Positions 27,570 through 39,390 are shown, counted from the stretch's first letter. The stretch is DNA of 46,575 bases from Haloferula luteola (GCF_014201715.1 NZ_JACHFD010000029.1:1-46575), one strand, 5' to 3'. Program-made: numbers and translations. The notes: a model not told the origin generated them from the letters alone.

Positions 27570-28223
27570 TTAGGAAGGGAGAAGCGCGGCGGGGATTTCC
27601 CGCACCTTCGTGCCCAGAGGAACGAAAACCCGGTCACCGGGAGTCGGTGTGATTGGATGGGTGCCGGTGAAGGAGCCGAATCCGGGCAGGATCAGGCACT
27701 GATGATGAAGGAAGAAGCAAGCGAGGCGGGAGGACCGACGGGGAGAATCGGGCAGGCGGATGGAGGGGTGCCAATGACCGGCGATGGCGGGCTGATCGGG
27801 GCGGATGGATTCGGGATGATGACGGATAAGCAGGGGGCCGAGGGTGAGTTCGGGAACACTCGGGCAGGGGATGCGGTGGAGCCCAGCGCGTTGGTCGTGA
27901 TTTCCGGCTACGAGTAAGACCGTGGCGGGGCAGTCTTCCATCCACTGAGCGAGGGTGTCTGGGAGGTCGTGGCGGAGAGCTTCGGGGGCATGGACGAGAT
28001 CACCAGCGACGATGATGCGTGAGGCGTGGGTACGCTCGGCAAGGAGGGTGAGGCGTTGGAGGTCCGCGGCCGTTTCCCCCTCGGGGATGGGAATGCCCCG
28101 GGCGCGGAAGGTGGCGGATTTGCCAAGGTGGAGGTCGGCGACGAGGAGGTCGCGAGTTTCAGGGACGAATACGGCGAGATCGGGGAGAAGTTCGAGGTCG
28201 ATACCGGCGAGGTGAAGGTGCAT
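27570..28223 (-). CDS. pdeM: Ligase-associated DNA repair phosphoesterase PdeM
   Basis: 217 residues. A calcineurin-like metallophosphoesterase with the full metal-binding set: VADLHLGKS, AGDLVHAPE, GNHDQ and GHWHP. The N-terminal strand and the R-x-R-G-I-P-I-P-E-G segment after DLHLGK are typical of PdeM, the endonuclease/phosphatase that travels with the ligase-associated Lhr helicase. The ATG is 8 bases after the helicase stop, so the two are an operon. The ligase and exonuclease usually found with them are not in this window. A GTG a few codons earlier is possible. Confidence 0.9.
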   Translation of the reverse strand: MHLHLAGIDLELLPDLAVFVPETRDLLVADLHLGKSATFRARGIPIPEGETAADLQRLTLLAERTHASRIIVAGDLVHAPEALRHDLPDTLAQWMEDCPATVLLVAGNHDQRAGLHRIPCPSVPELTLGPLLIRHHPESIRPDQPAIAGHWHPSIRLPDSPRRSSRLACFFLHHQCLILPGFGSFTGTHPITPTPGDRVFVPLGTKVREIPAALLPS

Positions 28224-28231
28224 GGGGGTGT

Positions 28232-30691
28232 TCACGACTGGGAGGCTTCTTGCTCGAGGCGAGCCAGCATGGCTTCGAGGCGGGTGTGGGCATCTCCTGC
28301 CGGAAGGTGGGCGGAAAGTTGATCGGCCCAGAGGGGAAATGCCATGGGGGTGAGGCGTTCGGTTTCGATGAGGTGGAGGGGGCGCTGGGCGAGGTGATCG
28401 AGGGTGGCCTTGAGGCGAGTCCATTCGAGCTGTCGTTCCAAGATTTCGCGACGCGCTTGGTCGAGGAGGAGGTTGTCGGGATCGTAGCGGGTGAAGACCT
28501 CGAAGAGGAGGGAAGAGGAGACTTGAAGGTCGCGATGGCTGCGTCGTTTTCCGGGGAGGTCAGGAGCGAGGAGCCCGGCGACGCGGGCGATTTCTCGAAA
28601 TTGGCGCCGCGCCATTTCTGCTGAGTTCATGGCGGAGAGGAGGTCGTCGAGGAGATCCTGCGGGCTGAGGAGGGATCGGATGAGGGCCTCCGACAAGGAG
28701 AGGCCACGCACGGCCATGAGAGAAAAGCCGTAGTCATTTTGAGTCAGGTCGACCGATTCACCGATGTCGCGGCTGAGGCGGGCGGCGGCGAGGGTGGCGA
28801 GGCCTTCGTGAACGAGGCGCCCGGCGAAGGGGTAGATAAAGAGGTGCTCTCCCTCGCGAGTGCGAGTGAACTCGACGACCAGTTGGTCTCGGCCGGGAAG
28901 AACGGACCAGCGGCGCTGCACATCGAGGATGGGCTGAACGGCACGGTGTTCGGGGGCGGGCGATGGCGGATGATGAAGCCGCCGGGCGATGGCGCTGGCG
29001 AGTTCATTGGAAAGGGGCGATTTGCCTCCGTTCCAGGTGGCGACCTGTCCACGATGTTTTTTGGTGGAGGCGCGGACGGTGGCTTGGAGCTGATGGAAAC
29101 GGACGAGCTCAAGTTGTCGCCCGGCGAAGACGAAGACCTGTCCGGGCCGGATGCGGCTAATAAAGCTTTCTTCGACGGTGCCAAGGGATTTGCCGGAGGC
29201 GAAGCGCAGGGTGATGGCGGGATCGCTGGTGATCGTGCCGATGTTCATCCGGTGGAGTCGGGCGGCTGCGGCATCGTCGAAGTGGAGGAGGCCGTCGTTG
29301 CCCTGGTGGGCTTTGCGGTATTGGGGATAGGCTTGGAGCGCATGACCGCCGGAGGTGATGAAGCCCACCAACCACTGCCAGCTGGTGGAGTCGAGATCGC
29401 GGAAGGCCCGAGTGGTGCGGAATTCCTGAAGGAGCTCGGCGGGGTCATCGGGTTGGCCAAGGAGGCAGGTCAAGGTGTGCTGGACGAGAACATCGAGCGG
29501 TTGGTGCAGGGGGATGCGTGCTTCGATTTCGCGAGCCTCCCAGCCATCGCGCGCAGCGGCAAATTCGATGAGTTCGAGGGCATGGGTGGGAACTCCGAGA
29601 ATGCGGCTTTTGGCACCCGGTTGGTGGCCGGAGCGCCCGGCACGTTGCGCCAATCGGGCAATCCCTTTGGGACTGCCAACCTGAATGACCTGATCGACGG
29701 GCGCAAAGTCGACGCCAAGATCGAGGGAAGAAGTGCAGACGACGCAGCGCAGGCTGCCGTCCTTGAGACCGGCTTCGACGCGTTGACGTTCTTCGCGATC
29801 CAGTGAGCCATGGTGCATGGCGATCTGCCCATGGAGATCGGGCAGGGCAGCCAGGATTTCCTGAAACCACAGCTCGGTCTGCGAGCGGGTGTTGGTGAAA
29901 AGCAGGGTGGTGCGGGCTTGGAGGATCCGGCGGGCAACCGGTCCTGCCATGCGCGTGCCGAGGTGGCCGGCCCAGGGAAATCGCTCGATGTCCTGAGGAA
30001 TCAAGGTCTCGATTTCGAGGGGCTTGATGACCGGGGCAGTCAGCGTGACCCCCTCAGGATGGCGGTTTCCGAGCAGGGCCTCGCGAGCCTGGTCGAGGTT
30101 GCCGAGGGTGGCGGATAGGCCCCAAGTCCGAAGCTCAGGAAACCACCGGCGGAGTCGTGCCAGGGCGAGCTCGGTTTGGACACCGCGTTTCGACCCCAAC
30201 AGCTCGTGCCATTCATCGAGAACGACGGTGGTGAGTCCGGCCAGACGACGGCGGAAGTCGGGCTGACTGATCATCAACGACAGGCTTTCTGGCGTGGTGA
30301 TCAGGGCAAAAGGGAGTCGCTCCCGGAGCTTGGCGCGGCGGTAGGCGGAGGTGTCGCCCGTTCGGGCGGCAATTTCCCAAGGCAAGCCTAGATGCTGGAT
30401 GGGTTCGGCGAGCGCTTGCAGAGTGTCGGCCGCGAGTGCCCTCAGGGGGGTGATCCACAGCAGCCTGCAAGGAGCAGGGCGATCGTGGGGCAGATCGCGC
30501 ATGGCCTCGTCGAGCGGACCCAGCCAGGCGGCGAGGGTTTTACCAAAGCCGGTGGGTGCATGAATGAGCCCGCTTCGACCCTCGGCATGGGCCTTCCAGG
30601 CGGCGCGTTGGAAACCCTGAGGCTGTCCCCGCTGATCGGCGAACCAGGCGGCGAGTGGCGGGGTGAGGGAATGCGAATGGCAGGCAGGCAC
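28232..30691 (-). CDS. lhr: Ligase-associated DEXH-box DNA helicase (Lhr family)
   Basis: 819 residues. A superfamily 2 helicase with Walker A APTGFGKT near residue 50, LWITPLRALA, TTPESL, the DEWH box (LDEWHELLGSKRG), SATLGN, LLFTNTRSQTE, and motif VI QRAGRSGHQPG, followed by the long winged-helix and Lhr-specific C-terminal region. The length matches the short, ligase-associated class rather than the 1500-residue full Lhr. It probably unwinds 3'-tailed DNA or RNA:DNA in a repair pathway. The start is a GTG at 30691; no better ATG lies before the first motifs. It is followed by pdeM. Confidence 0.94.
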   Translation of the reverse strand: MPACHSHSLTPPLAAWFADQRGQPQGFQRAAWKAHAEGRSGLIHAPTGFGKTLAAWLGPLDEAMRDLPHDRPAPCRLLWITPLRALAADTLQALAEPIQHLGLPWEIAARTGDTSAYRRAKLRERLPFALITTPESLSLMISQPDFRRRLAGLTTVVLDEWHELLGSKRGVQTELALARLRRWFPELRTWGLSATLGNLDQAREALLGNRHPEGVTLTAPVIKPLEIETLIPQDIERFPWAGHLGTRMAGPVARRILQARTTLLFTNTRSQTELWFQEILAALPDLHGQIAMHHGSLDREERQRVEAGLKDGSLRCVVCTSSLDLGVDFAPVDQVIQVGSPKGIARLAQRAGRSGHQPGAKSRILGVPTHALELIEFAAARDGWEAREIEARIPLHQPLDVLVQHTLTCLLGQPDDPAELLQEFRTTRAFRDLDSTSWQWLVGFITSGGHALQAYPQYRKAHQGNDGLLHFDDAAAARLHRMNIGTITSDPAITLRFASGKSLGTVEESFISRIRPGQVFVFAGRQLELVRFHQLQATVRASTKKHRGQVATWNGGKSPLSNELASAIARRLHHPPSPAPEHRAVQPILDVQRRWSVLPGRDQLVVEFTRTREGEHLFIYPFAGRLVHEGLATLAAARLSRDIGESVDLTQNDYGFSLMAVRGLSLSEALIRSLLSPQDLLDDLLSAMNSAEMARRQFREIARVAGLLAPDLPGKRRSHRDLQVSSSLLFEVFTRYDPDNLLLDQARREILERQLEWTRLKATLDHLAQRPLHLIETERLTPMAFPLWADQLSAHLPAGDAHTRLEAMLARLEQEASQS

Positions 30692-30784
30692 CGGTCCTTA
30701 GCCATCGCGGTGAATGGGGAGGATTTCCAGCGGGAATCTCTCCGCGGGCTTGCAGCGGGGCTCCCGCGCGCGGATAGGAGCGGC

Positions 30785-31123
30785 ATGATCGGATGGAAAA
30801 CGGTGGCGATGTTGGCGGTCTCCAATATTTTCATGACCTTCGCTTGGTACGGCCACTTGAAGGACCTGAAGGACAAACCCTTGATGGTGGCGGTGCTGGC
30901 ATCCTGGGGAATCGCGTTTTTTGAGTATCTGGTGCAGGTCCCGGCCAATCGATTGGGTCATCAGGTGTTCTCTCTGGGACAATTGAAAATCCTCCAAGAG
31001 GTCATTACCCTGTCGGTTTTCATCCCCTTTGCGGTGATCTTTATGAAGGAAAAGCTGACTTGGAACTACCTCGGTGCCTGCTGTTGTTTGGCGGGAGCGG
31101 TTTTTTTCATGTTCCGGAAGTGA
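30785..31123 (+). CDS. DUF486 (DMT-like) small membrane protein
   Basis: 112 residues with four predicted membrane helices (AMLAVSNIFMTFAWYGHL, MVAVLASWGIAFFEYLVQVPANRLG, ITLSVFIPFAVIFM, YLGACCCLAGAVFFMF). The WYGHLK and EYLVQVPANRLG segments are characteristic of DUF486, a family distantly related to half-size drug/metabolite transporters. Function is not established. The frame is open upstream to 30392 across the helicase gene, but the ATG at 30785 fits the family start. Divergent from the helicase, with 93 bases between them. Confidence 0.88.
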   Translation: MIGWKTVAMLAVSNIFMTFAWYGHLKDLKDKPLMVAVLASWGIAFFEYLVQVPANRLGHQVFSLGQLKILQEVITLSVFIPFAVIFMKEKLTWNYLGACCCLAGAVFFMFRK

Positions 31124-31168
31124 GTTGGCACTGAAACTTCATCCCCAAGGAATCGTATCTTCTCTGAC

Positions 31169-31957
31169 ATGAGCTTCACGCGCCTGACACTCTCACTTCT
31201 CGCCCTGTCGTCGATCGTCCACGCGGGCGATACCTGGATCTCGCTATTCAATGGCAAGGATCTCAGCGGCTGGATCCCGAAAATCACCAAACACCCGCTT
31301 GGGGAAAACGCCCTCGATACCTTCCGTGTCGAGGATGGCATCCTCAAGGTCAGCTACGACCAATATGACGGGAAATTCGACGGTCAGTTCGGCCACCTCT
31401 ACTCCGAGCTGTCCTACTCGCACTACGTGTTGCGACTGGAATATCGATTCCATGGCGATCCGCTGCCGGACACGCCGGGCTACGCGGTGCTGAACAGCGG
31501 GGTGATGTTCCATACCCAACCGCCTTCCAGTCTGGGGCTCGATCAACCTTTCCCCATCAGTCTGGAATTCCAGTTTCTGGCTGATGAAGGAAAGGGTCCG
31601 CGAGCGACCGCCAACTTGTGCACGCCAGGCACCAATGTTTGGAAAGACGGGAAGTTGTTCACCGATCACATCCTGGGCTCCTCGGCCCCGACCTTTCCGG
31701 CGGAAGAATGGGTGAAGGTGGAGCTGGAGGTCCACGGATCCAAGGAGGCGATCCACCGCGTCAATGGTAAGGAGGTGCTCCGCTACCAAACTCTGGAGCT
31801 CGATCCGCAGGGCCAAGTGGGAGCGACGGCTCCCTTGTTCCGCCTTGGCGCGACCAAGGAATTGGCCTACGGGCACATCGCTCTCCAAGCCGAAGGCCAC
31901 GAGGTGTGGTTCCGGAATATCGAAATCAAGCCGATCGAACCCTCCGAGGATCGGTGA
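31169..31957 (+). CDS. Secreted DUF1080 (3-keto-disaccharide hydrolase fold) protein
   Basis: 262 residues. A signal peptide ends near SIVHA|G (20). The body is a single DUF1080 jelly roll (WISLFNGKDLSGWIPK, YSHYVLRLEYRF, NSGVMFHTQPP, HEVWFRNIEIKPI). The fold is LamG/GH16-like and the family includes 3-keto-disaccharide hydrolases acting on oxidised sugars; many members are uncharacterised, so the substrate is not assigned. It stands alone, convergent with sufS. Confidence 0.9.
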   Translation: MSFTRLTLSLLALSSIVHAGDTWISLFNGKDLSGWIPKITKHPLGENALDTFRVEDGILKVSYDQYDGKFDGQFGHLYSELSYSHYVLRLEYRFHGDPLPDTPGYAVLNSGVMFHTQPPSSLGLDQPFPISLEFQFLADEGKGPRATANLCTPGTNVWKDGKLFTDHILGSSAPTFPAEEWVKVELEVHGSKEAIHRVNGKEVLRYQTLELDPQGQVGATAPLFRLGATKELAYGHIALQAEGHEVWFRNIEIKPIEPSEDR

Positions 31958-31970
31958 ACCTCGCAGGTTC
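31956..31970. other. Hairpin between convergent genes
   Basis: GAACCT and AGGTTC around a CGC loop, overlapping the stop codon of the DUF1080 gene and just beyond the end of sufS. No T-run. It may mark the 3' ends of both transcripts. Confidence 0.35.
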
Positions 31971-31982
31971 CTAACCGGGTGC

Positions 31983-33191
31983 TCAACGGAGCATCCGGGC
32001 GGCCTTGAGCACCGATTCAGCCAGCATGTCGACTTCCTCTTCAGTGTTGTAAGCGGCAAATGATGCCCGCGTGGTCCCCGTGATCCCAAAGCGAGCCATG
32101 AGGGGCTGACAGCAATGGTGCCCGGTGCGAACGGCCACGCCCATTTGGTCGATCAGGGTTCCAAGATCGTAGTGGTGAACCCCATGGATCGCGAACGAGA
32201 GTGCCCCACAACGGTCCTCGGGGCCGAAAAGTCGAATGCCCTCAATGGCGGAGAGTTGGGTAGCGGCCCGGCGGATCAAATCGTCTTCATGGGCGTGCAA
32301 GGCTTCGAGCCCGATTTCCTGAATCCACTCGAGGGCTGCCGCTAGGGCAATCGCCCCTTCAATATTGGGGGTGCCAGCTTCGTATTTGAACGGCGGATCG
32401 TTGTAGGTCGTGCCCTCGAAGCGCACCTCCTTGATCATTTCCCCACCACCGCGCCAAGGGGGCAGAGACTCCAGCCATTCCCGGCGACCCCACAGGACGC
32501 CGATGCCAGTGGGGGCATAAGTCTTGTGGCCGGAAAAGGCGAGGAAGTCGGCTCCGAGTGCCGCCACGTCGATCGCGAAATGGGGGGCTGCTTGCGCGGC
32601 ATCAATTACCGTGAACGCTCCAACCTGCCGTGCAGCGGCGATCATTTCCACGATGGGATGCACGGTGCCAAAGGCATTCGAAACCCAACCGATCGCGAGC
32701 ACCCGAGTTCGTTCCGAAAGCAACTGGCGGAAGGCCTCCTGGTCGAGCACGCCGGCATCATCGCAGGGGATCACCTTGAGCACGGCTCCGGTGCGTTCGC
32801 AGAGCAACTGCCAAGGCACGATGTTCGAATGATGCTCCAGAGTGGAAATGAGAATCTCATCACCCTCGTGGACAGGCAGAATGTTGGCGACAAGATTGAG
32901 CCCGTCCGTCGTTCCCGCGGTGAAAATGACCTCGTCCGGGGACGTGGCGCCAAGATGCCGGGCAACCGTCACCCGGGCCTCTTCGTGGGCTGCAGTGGCA
33001 GCGCGGGCAAGATGGTGGGTGCCGCGATGAATGTTCGCGTTCAGGGACTCATAGTATCCTCGAGAGGCGTCGAGCACGCGACGTGGTTTTTGGGTCGTCG
33101 CGGCGTTGTCGAGGTAGACGAGAGGGCGCCCGTTCACCTCGGTGGCGAGGATTGGGAACTCGGCGCGAATGCGGGCAAGATCAAGGGACAT
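31983..33191 (-). CDS. sufS: Cysteine desulfurase SufS
   Basis: 402 residues, PLP enzyme that takes sulfur from cysteine for Fe-S cluster assembly. The class signature is complete: LVYLDNAATTQKP, NIHRGTHHLA, FTAGTTDGLNLVA, the PLP-binding Lys in FSGHKTYAPTGIG, and the active-site Cys in RTGHHCCQPLM. A long open frame continues upstream to 33707 but only because it overlaps another gene; the ATG at 33191 matches the family start (MSLDLARIRAEFPIL). It lies 8 bases after the rhomboid-like membrane protein gene. No other suf gene is in the window. Confidence 0.95.
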   Translation of the reverse strand: MSLDLARIRAEFPILATEVNGRPLVYLDNAATTQKPRRVLDASRGYYESLNANIHRGTHHLARAATAAHEEARVTVARHLGATSPDEVIFTAGTTDGLNLVANILPVHEGDEILISTLEHHSNIVPWQLLCERTGAVLKVIPCDDAGVLDQEAFRQLLSERTRVLAIGWVSNAFGTVHPIVEMIAAARQVGAFTVIDAAQAAPHFAIDVAALGADFLAFSGHKTYAPTGIGVLWGRREWLESLPPWRGGGEMIKEVRFEGTTYNDPPFKYEAGTPNIEGAIALAAALEWIQEIGLEALHAHEDDLIRRAATQLSAIEGIRLFGPEDRCGALSFAIHGVHHYDLGTLIDQMGVAVRTGHHCCQPLMARFGITGTTRASFAAYNTEEEVDMLAESVLKAARMLR

Positions 33192-33199
33192 GGTGGGCC

Positions 33200-33991
33200 T
33201 CAGGATTTCGGAAGGTGGTCGGTGCAGAATTCGGTGCCGTCTTCTTGGGTGCGGAAGTCGAGTGCCGGGTCGTCGTGTTCGGTTCGCCCGCACACCGAGC
33301 AGTGATGGAAGGCTTGCTCCTTCGGCGTGGAGGCGCGTTGGAAGTTCTTCCGGCGGGTGGAGGCTTGTCCGAGGGTTTTGCGACGGTGGATCACCGAGGG
33401 GGCGACCCAGATCAAGTAGGGAAGGGTGACTCCAAACAGCAATGGGAAGGTCAGGGGACTCATGACCGTTCCCAACAGAAGGGCTCCAAATCCGAACCAG
33501 GCGAGGATGCGGACCTCCACCGGAATCATGAAAAACAAAAGAAATTGAACCTTGGGGAAATAGGTGGCGAAGGCGAAGAAAACTGAGAGATAGAGGAATC
33601 TTCCCGCCCCTCCCGGCGCCATCATCTGGTTCGGCAAAAACCACAGACCCAAGGCCAGGCTGATCCACGACACCAATAGGTAAAGCGTCACCCGCGCAGG
33701 GGGCCAAATGGCCTGCATGTGATCATCGATCATGAACGCGATGCGCACCGCAAAGTAGAAAAAGAGCGCACCGAAGGCGGTGAAATCAAATCCCGGGTCA
33801 AAAATGAAGGTAACGAGCCGCCACCATTCGCCGTGAAGGATCGCTTGGCGATCAAACGCGATCCATTCCCCGACGTGCGGATTGGCGAATTGGGAAGCAA
33901 ACACGATCGCTCCCAGCAGGGTGATCCACTTGAACAACCCAGGGAAAGCGAGCCAGTGGAGACGGGTTTCAAGGCGATCGAGCCAACGCAT
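33200..33991 (-). CDS. Rhomboid-like membrane protein lacking the catalytic Ser motif
   Basis: 263 residues with about six membrane helices. The pattern LHGEWWRLVTFIF, the turn YFPKVQFLLFFMIPVEVRILAW and the helix layout match the rhomboid/Derlin fold. However, the GxSG motif that carries the catalytic Ser is absent (GGAGRFLYL is found in that region), so it is probably a pseudoprotease. The last 35 residues form a small Cys-rich unit (CSVCG and a later Cys/His pair, FCTDH), perhaps a zinc ribbon on the cytoplasmic side. It is directly upstream of sufS (8-base gap), forming a two-gene unit. Confidence 0.75.
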   Translation of the reverse strand: MRWLDRLETRLHWLAFPGLFKWITLLGAIVFASQFANPHVGEWIAFDRQAILHGEWWRLVTFIFDPGFDFTAFGALFFYFAVRIAFMIDDHMQAIWPPARVTLYLLVSWISLALGLWFLPNQMMAPGGAGRFLYLSVFFAFATYFPKVQFLLFFMIPVEVRILAWFGFGALLLGTVMSPLTFPLLFGVTLPYLIWVAPSVIHRRKTLGQASTRRKNFQRASTPKEQAFHHCSVCGRTEHDDPALDFRTQEDGTEFCTDHLPKS

Positions 33992-34075
33992 GCCCGGAGC
34001 ATCCGGTGATGCTGCTCAAGGGCAAGGGAAATAGGCAGTGGCCCGCCATCCTCAGGACTTCCCACCTGCGTCTGC

Positions 34076-34109
34076 AAAAGAAAGCCGCCCCCTTTTCAGG
34101 GAGCGGCTT
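34076..34109 (-). terminator. Rho-independent terminator after rpoD
   Basis: On the minus strand, AAGCCGCTCCC pairs with GGGGGCGGCTT around a TGAAAA loop, then TCTTTT follows. It lies about 30 bases past the rpoD stop and ends the dnaG-rpoD transcript. Confidence 0.85.
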
Positions 34110-34137
34110 GAGAAAAGTTCCGGTGGTTTCCCGGGTC

Positions 34138-36087
<1,950 letters not shown>

Positions 36088-36188
36088 GAGCGGGACGCGT
36101 GCGAGATGAGGATAGACCTCACCTATTAGCTGGGCGGACCGGCTAGAGCCGAAACGCGCGCGGACCATTGTTGCGCTCGCGGGAGCCG

Positions 36189-38090
36189 TCAAGATTTTCT
36201 TTTGTCGCGAAAATCCTTGGAATCTGGGGGCCCGCGCCGGGGTGGGCGACGCGAGCTCGGTCCGAACCGGTCATTTCGCACCGCCCGTGCGGGGAGACTG
36301 CTTAAAAGTTCGGCAATTTCCTTTGCTCGCTGGAGCAGAGCGAGTTGCTCTTCCATGGGTAAGGTCGGCTCACCCAGGCGGGTTTTGATTTCGGAGTCCT
36401 CGCGCTCCAGTGCCAGGGCCGAGGCATCCGCCAGTGTGATCTCCGCCGAAGCCACGGGATCTTCAGGCAATGGATCGGAAAACGATGGCTCCGATCGCAA
36501 TGCGCGTTGCTGAGGTTCGGGCAGCCCTCCCAAAAAGCTGTTGATCGAGGCGGGCGATTCAGGATCGGGCCGCCCGGTTAGGATCGTTTGGAGAATCGCG
36601 ACACCCTCCAAATAACGCGCCAATTCATGCAGGGTCTCAAATTGTTCCCCCAACCAGTCTCGCGCCGTCGCCGATCCCAGAGCCAGCGAACACAAGGTGC
36701 CGATCCGACGATCGAGCGGGGCAGGGGGGGGGGCTTCTACCGGGGCAGGGGAGTCCGAGGGGCGTTCCGGGCGGGCATAGCTCGGCTTCCGGCCAGCCCG
36801 GCGAACCGCCTCTCGCAATTCCGGCGCACCCGTCCGCAGGCGAGTCGCGATGTGATTGAGCAAAGCATCTCGCGCCACCAGATCCGGCACCTCCGCCAGC
36901 ATGGAGGCGCACTCCGTGGCAACCTCCGCCCGTTGCTGAGGATCGTTCAGTTTGCCATCACCTTGGGCACGATCGATGAAGAAATCGAAGAAGTCCTGGG
37001 AGCGCTCAATGAGATCCCGAAAGGCATCCGTCCCATTCTTCTGCATGTATGAATCCGGGTCTTCTCCCTTGGGCATTCGCACTGCACGCACCGCCAGACC
37101 TTCCTTCGCCAACTCACGAAATGCCCGCACCGAACCGGTGAAGCCCGCATTGTCCGAATCGTAGCACAGGACCGCAGCCTTGGTGTAGCGCCGCAGTCGT
37201 TTCGCGTGCTCGGCGGTAAAGGCCGTCCCCAGACCGGCGATCGCATGCTCCAGTCCCGCCTCATGGCATGCCACCGCGTCCATCTGGCCTTCACAGATCA
37301 ACGCCGCCTTCTGCTCCAGAATGGCTTTCCTTGCCCGGTCGAGGGCGAAGAGCACCTGCGACTTCTTGAAGAGGGCCGTTTCGGGTGAATTGATGTATTT
37401 TCCACTGCGCGGATCCTCCCGCAGCTGCCGACCCGAAAAGGCAATCACGTCGCCGTGGTCATTCCGCACAGGAAACATCAGGCGATCCCGGAAACGCAAA
37501 TACAGCCCTCCACTTTCCCGTTGCAGGGCCAATCCGGAATCCACCAATTCCCGCCCCCGCAAACCCTTGTCACGGGCCCAGTCGAGAAAAACCTTGGACG
37601 CATCCGGGGCCCAACCGACCTCCCAGCGCTCGGCCATCTCTTTGCCAAAACCCCGCGACTTCAAATACTCGCGCGCGTGCGCGGCCGCAGGCGATCGCAA
37701 AAGCAAACTGTGGAAGAACCTCGAAGCTTCACGGTGGAGATCCAGCAACTGCCCCCGTTGTCGGCGCTCGCGCTCTTCTCGTGGATCCAGCGTCCGCTCT
37801 TCCACTTCAATCCCGACCCGTTGGGCCAGCTTGCGCACCGCATCGGTAAAAGTGAGATTCTCCAACTCCCGCACGAAGTGGATCGCATCGCCGCTCTTCT
37901 TGCAGCCAAAGCAGTGGAAAAATTGCTTCGATGGATCGATCGAAAAGGACGGCGTCTTTTCGTTGTGAAACGGGCACAGCGCTTGGAATCGCGTCCCCGC
38001 CCGTTTCACCGGGATGTACGAGCTGATCAGGTCCACGATGTCAGTCGCGGCCAGCACTTGCTCGACGGTTTCCCGGGAAATTTGGGGCAC
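36189..38090 (-). CDS. dnaG: DNA primase DnaG
   Basis: About 633 residues from the GTG at 38090 ([13 protein letters not shown]), which matches the usual DnaG start; the open frame runs to a GTG at 38138, adding 16 residues. The N-terminal CHC2 zinc finger is intact ([11 protein letters not shown], then [11 protein letters not shown]). The TOPRIM catalytic core follows ([27 protein letters not shown]), then the helicase-binding C-terminal region with a Pro-rich linker around residue 460. It makes RNA primers for replication and is the upstream gene of the rpoD operon. Confidence 0.96.
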   Translation of the reverse strand: MPQISRETVEQVLAATDIVDLISSYIPVKRAGTRFQALCPFHNEKTPSFSIDPSKQFFHCFGCKKSGDAIHFVRELENLTFTDAVRKLAQRVGIEVEERTLDPREERERRQRGQLLDLHREASRFFHSLLLRSPAAAHAREYLKSRGFGKEMAERWEVGWAPDASKVFLDWARDKGLRGRELVDSGLALQRESGGLYLRFRDRLMFPVRNDHGDVIAFSGRQLREDPRSGKYINSPETALFKKSQVLFALDRARKAILEQKAALICEGQMDAVACHEAGLEHAIAGLGTAFTAEHAKRLRRYTKAAVLCYDSDNAGFTGSVRAFRELAKEGLAVRAVRMPKGEDPDSYMQKNGTDAFRDLIERSQDFFDFFIDRAQGDGKLNDPQQRAEVATECASMLAEVPDLVARDALLNHIATRLRTGAPELREAVRRAGRKPSYARPERPSDSPAPVEAPPPAPLDRRIGTLCSLALGSATARDWLGEQFETLHELARYLEGVAILQTILTGRPDPESPASINSFLGGLPEPQQRALRSEPSFSDPLPEDPVASAEITLADASALALEREDSEIKTRLGEPTLPMEEQLALLQRAKEIAELLSSLPARAVRNDRFGPSSRRPPRRGPPDSKDFRDKRKS

Positions 38091-38331
38091 GGGAAAGGGT
38101 GTAGAACGCACCGCCCACTTTCCAAGGTCAAAGCCCACTCAACCCCGCTTCCAGGTCATGGAAGATTTTCATTCCAGAGACCCCTCAAACAGGAAACCAT
38201 TCTTGTATGCAAGGGGCTTTGCCGATTTCCCTGCTAGAGCCGAAAAAGTGGCACAAACCCCCATTTTCCAAGCTTTCTAGGTATCTTCCCCCTCGCCAAT
38301 TGGCATCCGATTCGCTCCCTTGCCTCCCAAC

Positions 38332-39390
38332 ATGGTCATCGACGTCGATCTTCTCGCCCGTATTTGCAAAGCCCCCGGAGCCCCAGGATTTGAAAAGGAA
38401 ATCCGTGAACTCGTCCTCGCCGAACTCGAAGGACTCGCCGACGAAGTCCGCGTCGACAACATGGGCAACGTCATCGCCCTGAAAAAGGGCAAGTCCTCGG
38501 AAAAAACCGCCATGGCCGCCGCCCACATGGACGAGATCGGCTTCATCGTCACCCACATCGATGACAAGGGCTTTGTCCGATTCAACCCCGTTGGCGGTTT
38601 CGATCCCAAGACCCTCACCGCTCAACGCGTCCTCATCCATGGTAAGAAGGACGTCCTCGGCGTGCTCGGCTCCAAGCCAATCCACATCATGTCGCCCGAA
38701 GAGCGCGGCAAAAACATGAAGATCTCCGACTACTTCATCGACACCGGCATGTCGGCCGAGGCGCTGAAGGAAATCGTCTCTGTGGGAGACTTTGTCACCC
38801 GCTGCGCCGAACTTCAGGAACTTGGCGATTGCGTCACCTGCAAGTCACTCGACAACCGCGTGTCGGTCTTCGTGCTCCTCGAAGCCCTGCGCAGCCTGAA
38901 AGAATCCGACCGCACTCCGGCTTACGATTTCTACGCCGCCTTCACCGTGCAGGAAGAAGTCGGCATTCGCGGTGCCAACGTGGCGGCCCTCGAAGCCAAG
39001 CCGACCTTCGGATTCGGCCTTGATACCACCATCGCTTACGACGTTCCCGGATCAACTCCGCAAGAGCGCTGCACCGCCTTGGGTGAAGGTGCCGGCATCA
39101 AGCTCATGGACTCCTCCGTCATCTGTGATTACCGCATGGTGGCCTTCATGAAACAGACCGCCGACCGCCACCAGATCTCCTGGCAGCCGGAAATCCTCGG
39201 AGCTGGCGGCACCGATACCGCCGGCCTCCAACGCATGGTCCCTGGCGGCTCCATCGCAGGCGCAGTTTCCATCCCCACCCGCCACATCCACCAATCCATC
39301 GAAACCTGCTCGAAGGCCGACGTCCGCGCTTGCATCGACCTCCTGGCCGCTTGCTTGTGCGACCTCGATCAGGGCGATTGGAAATTCTGA
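38332..39390 (+). CDS. M42-family aminopeptidase (glutamyl aminopeptidase/TET type)
   Basis: 352 residues from the ATG; a TTG at 38320 is in frame. A dinuclear-zinc exopeptidase: metal ligands and base are visible in AAHMDEIGF (His, Asp, Glu), KSLDNRVSVF (Asp), TVQEEVGIRGA (Glu-Glu) and PTRHIHQSIE (His). The N-terminal LLARICKAPGAPGFEKEIRE is characteristic. Members form dodecameric tetrahedral particles and trim peptides in the cytoplasm. Divergent from dnaG, followed by a hairpin terminator. Confidence 0.94.
   Translation: MVIDVDLLARICKAPGAPGFEKEIRELVLAELEGLADEVRVDNMGNVIALKKGKSSEKTAMAAAHMDEIGFIVTHIDDKGFVRFNPVGGFDPKTLTAQRVLIHGKKDVLGVLGSKPIHIMSPEERGKNMKISDYFIDTGMSAEALKEIVSVGDFVTRCAELQELGDCVTCKSLDNRVSVFVLLEALRSLKESDRTPAYDFYAAFTVQEEVGIRGANVAALEAKPTFGFGLDTTIAYDVPGSTPQERCTALGEGAGIKLMDSSVICDYRMVAFMKQTADRHQISWQPEILGAGGTDTAGLQRMVPGGSIAGAVSIPTRHIHQSIETCSKADVRACIDLLAACLCDLDQGDWKF

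Noticed and set aside
28739..29806. 355-codon plus-strand frame across the Lhr helicase
   Set aside because: Antisense to a gene with all helicase motifs; no domain or signal of its own.
38250..38275. TGGCAC sequence upstream of the M42 gene as a sigma-54 promoter
   Set aside because: The required GC element at the -12 position is not present at the correct spacing.
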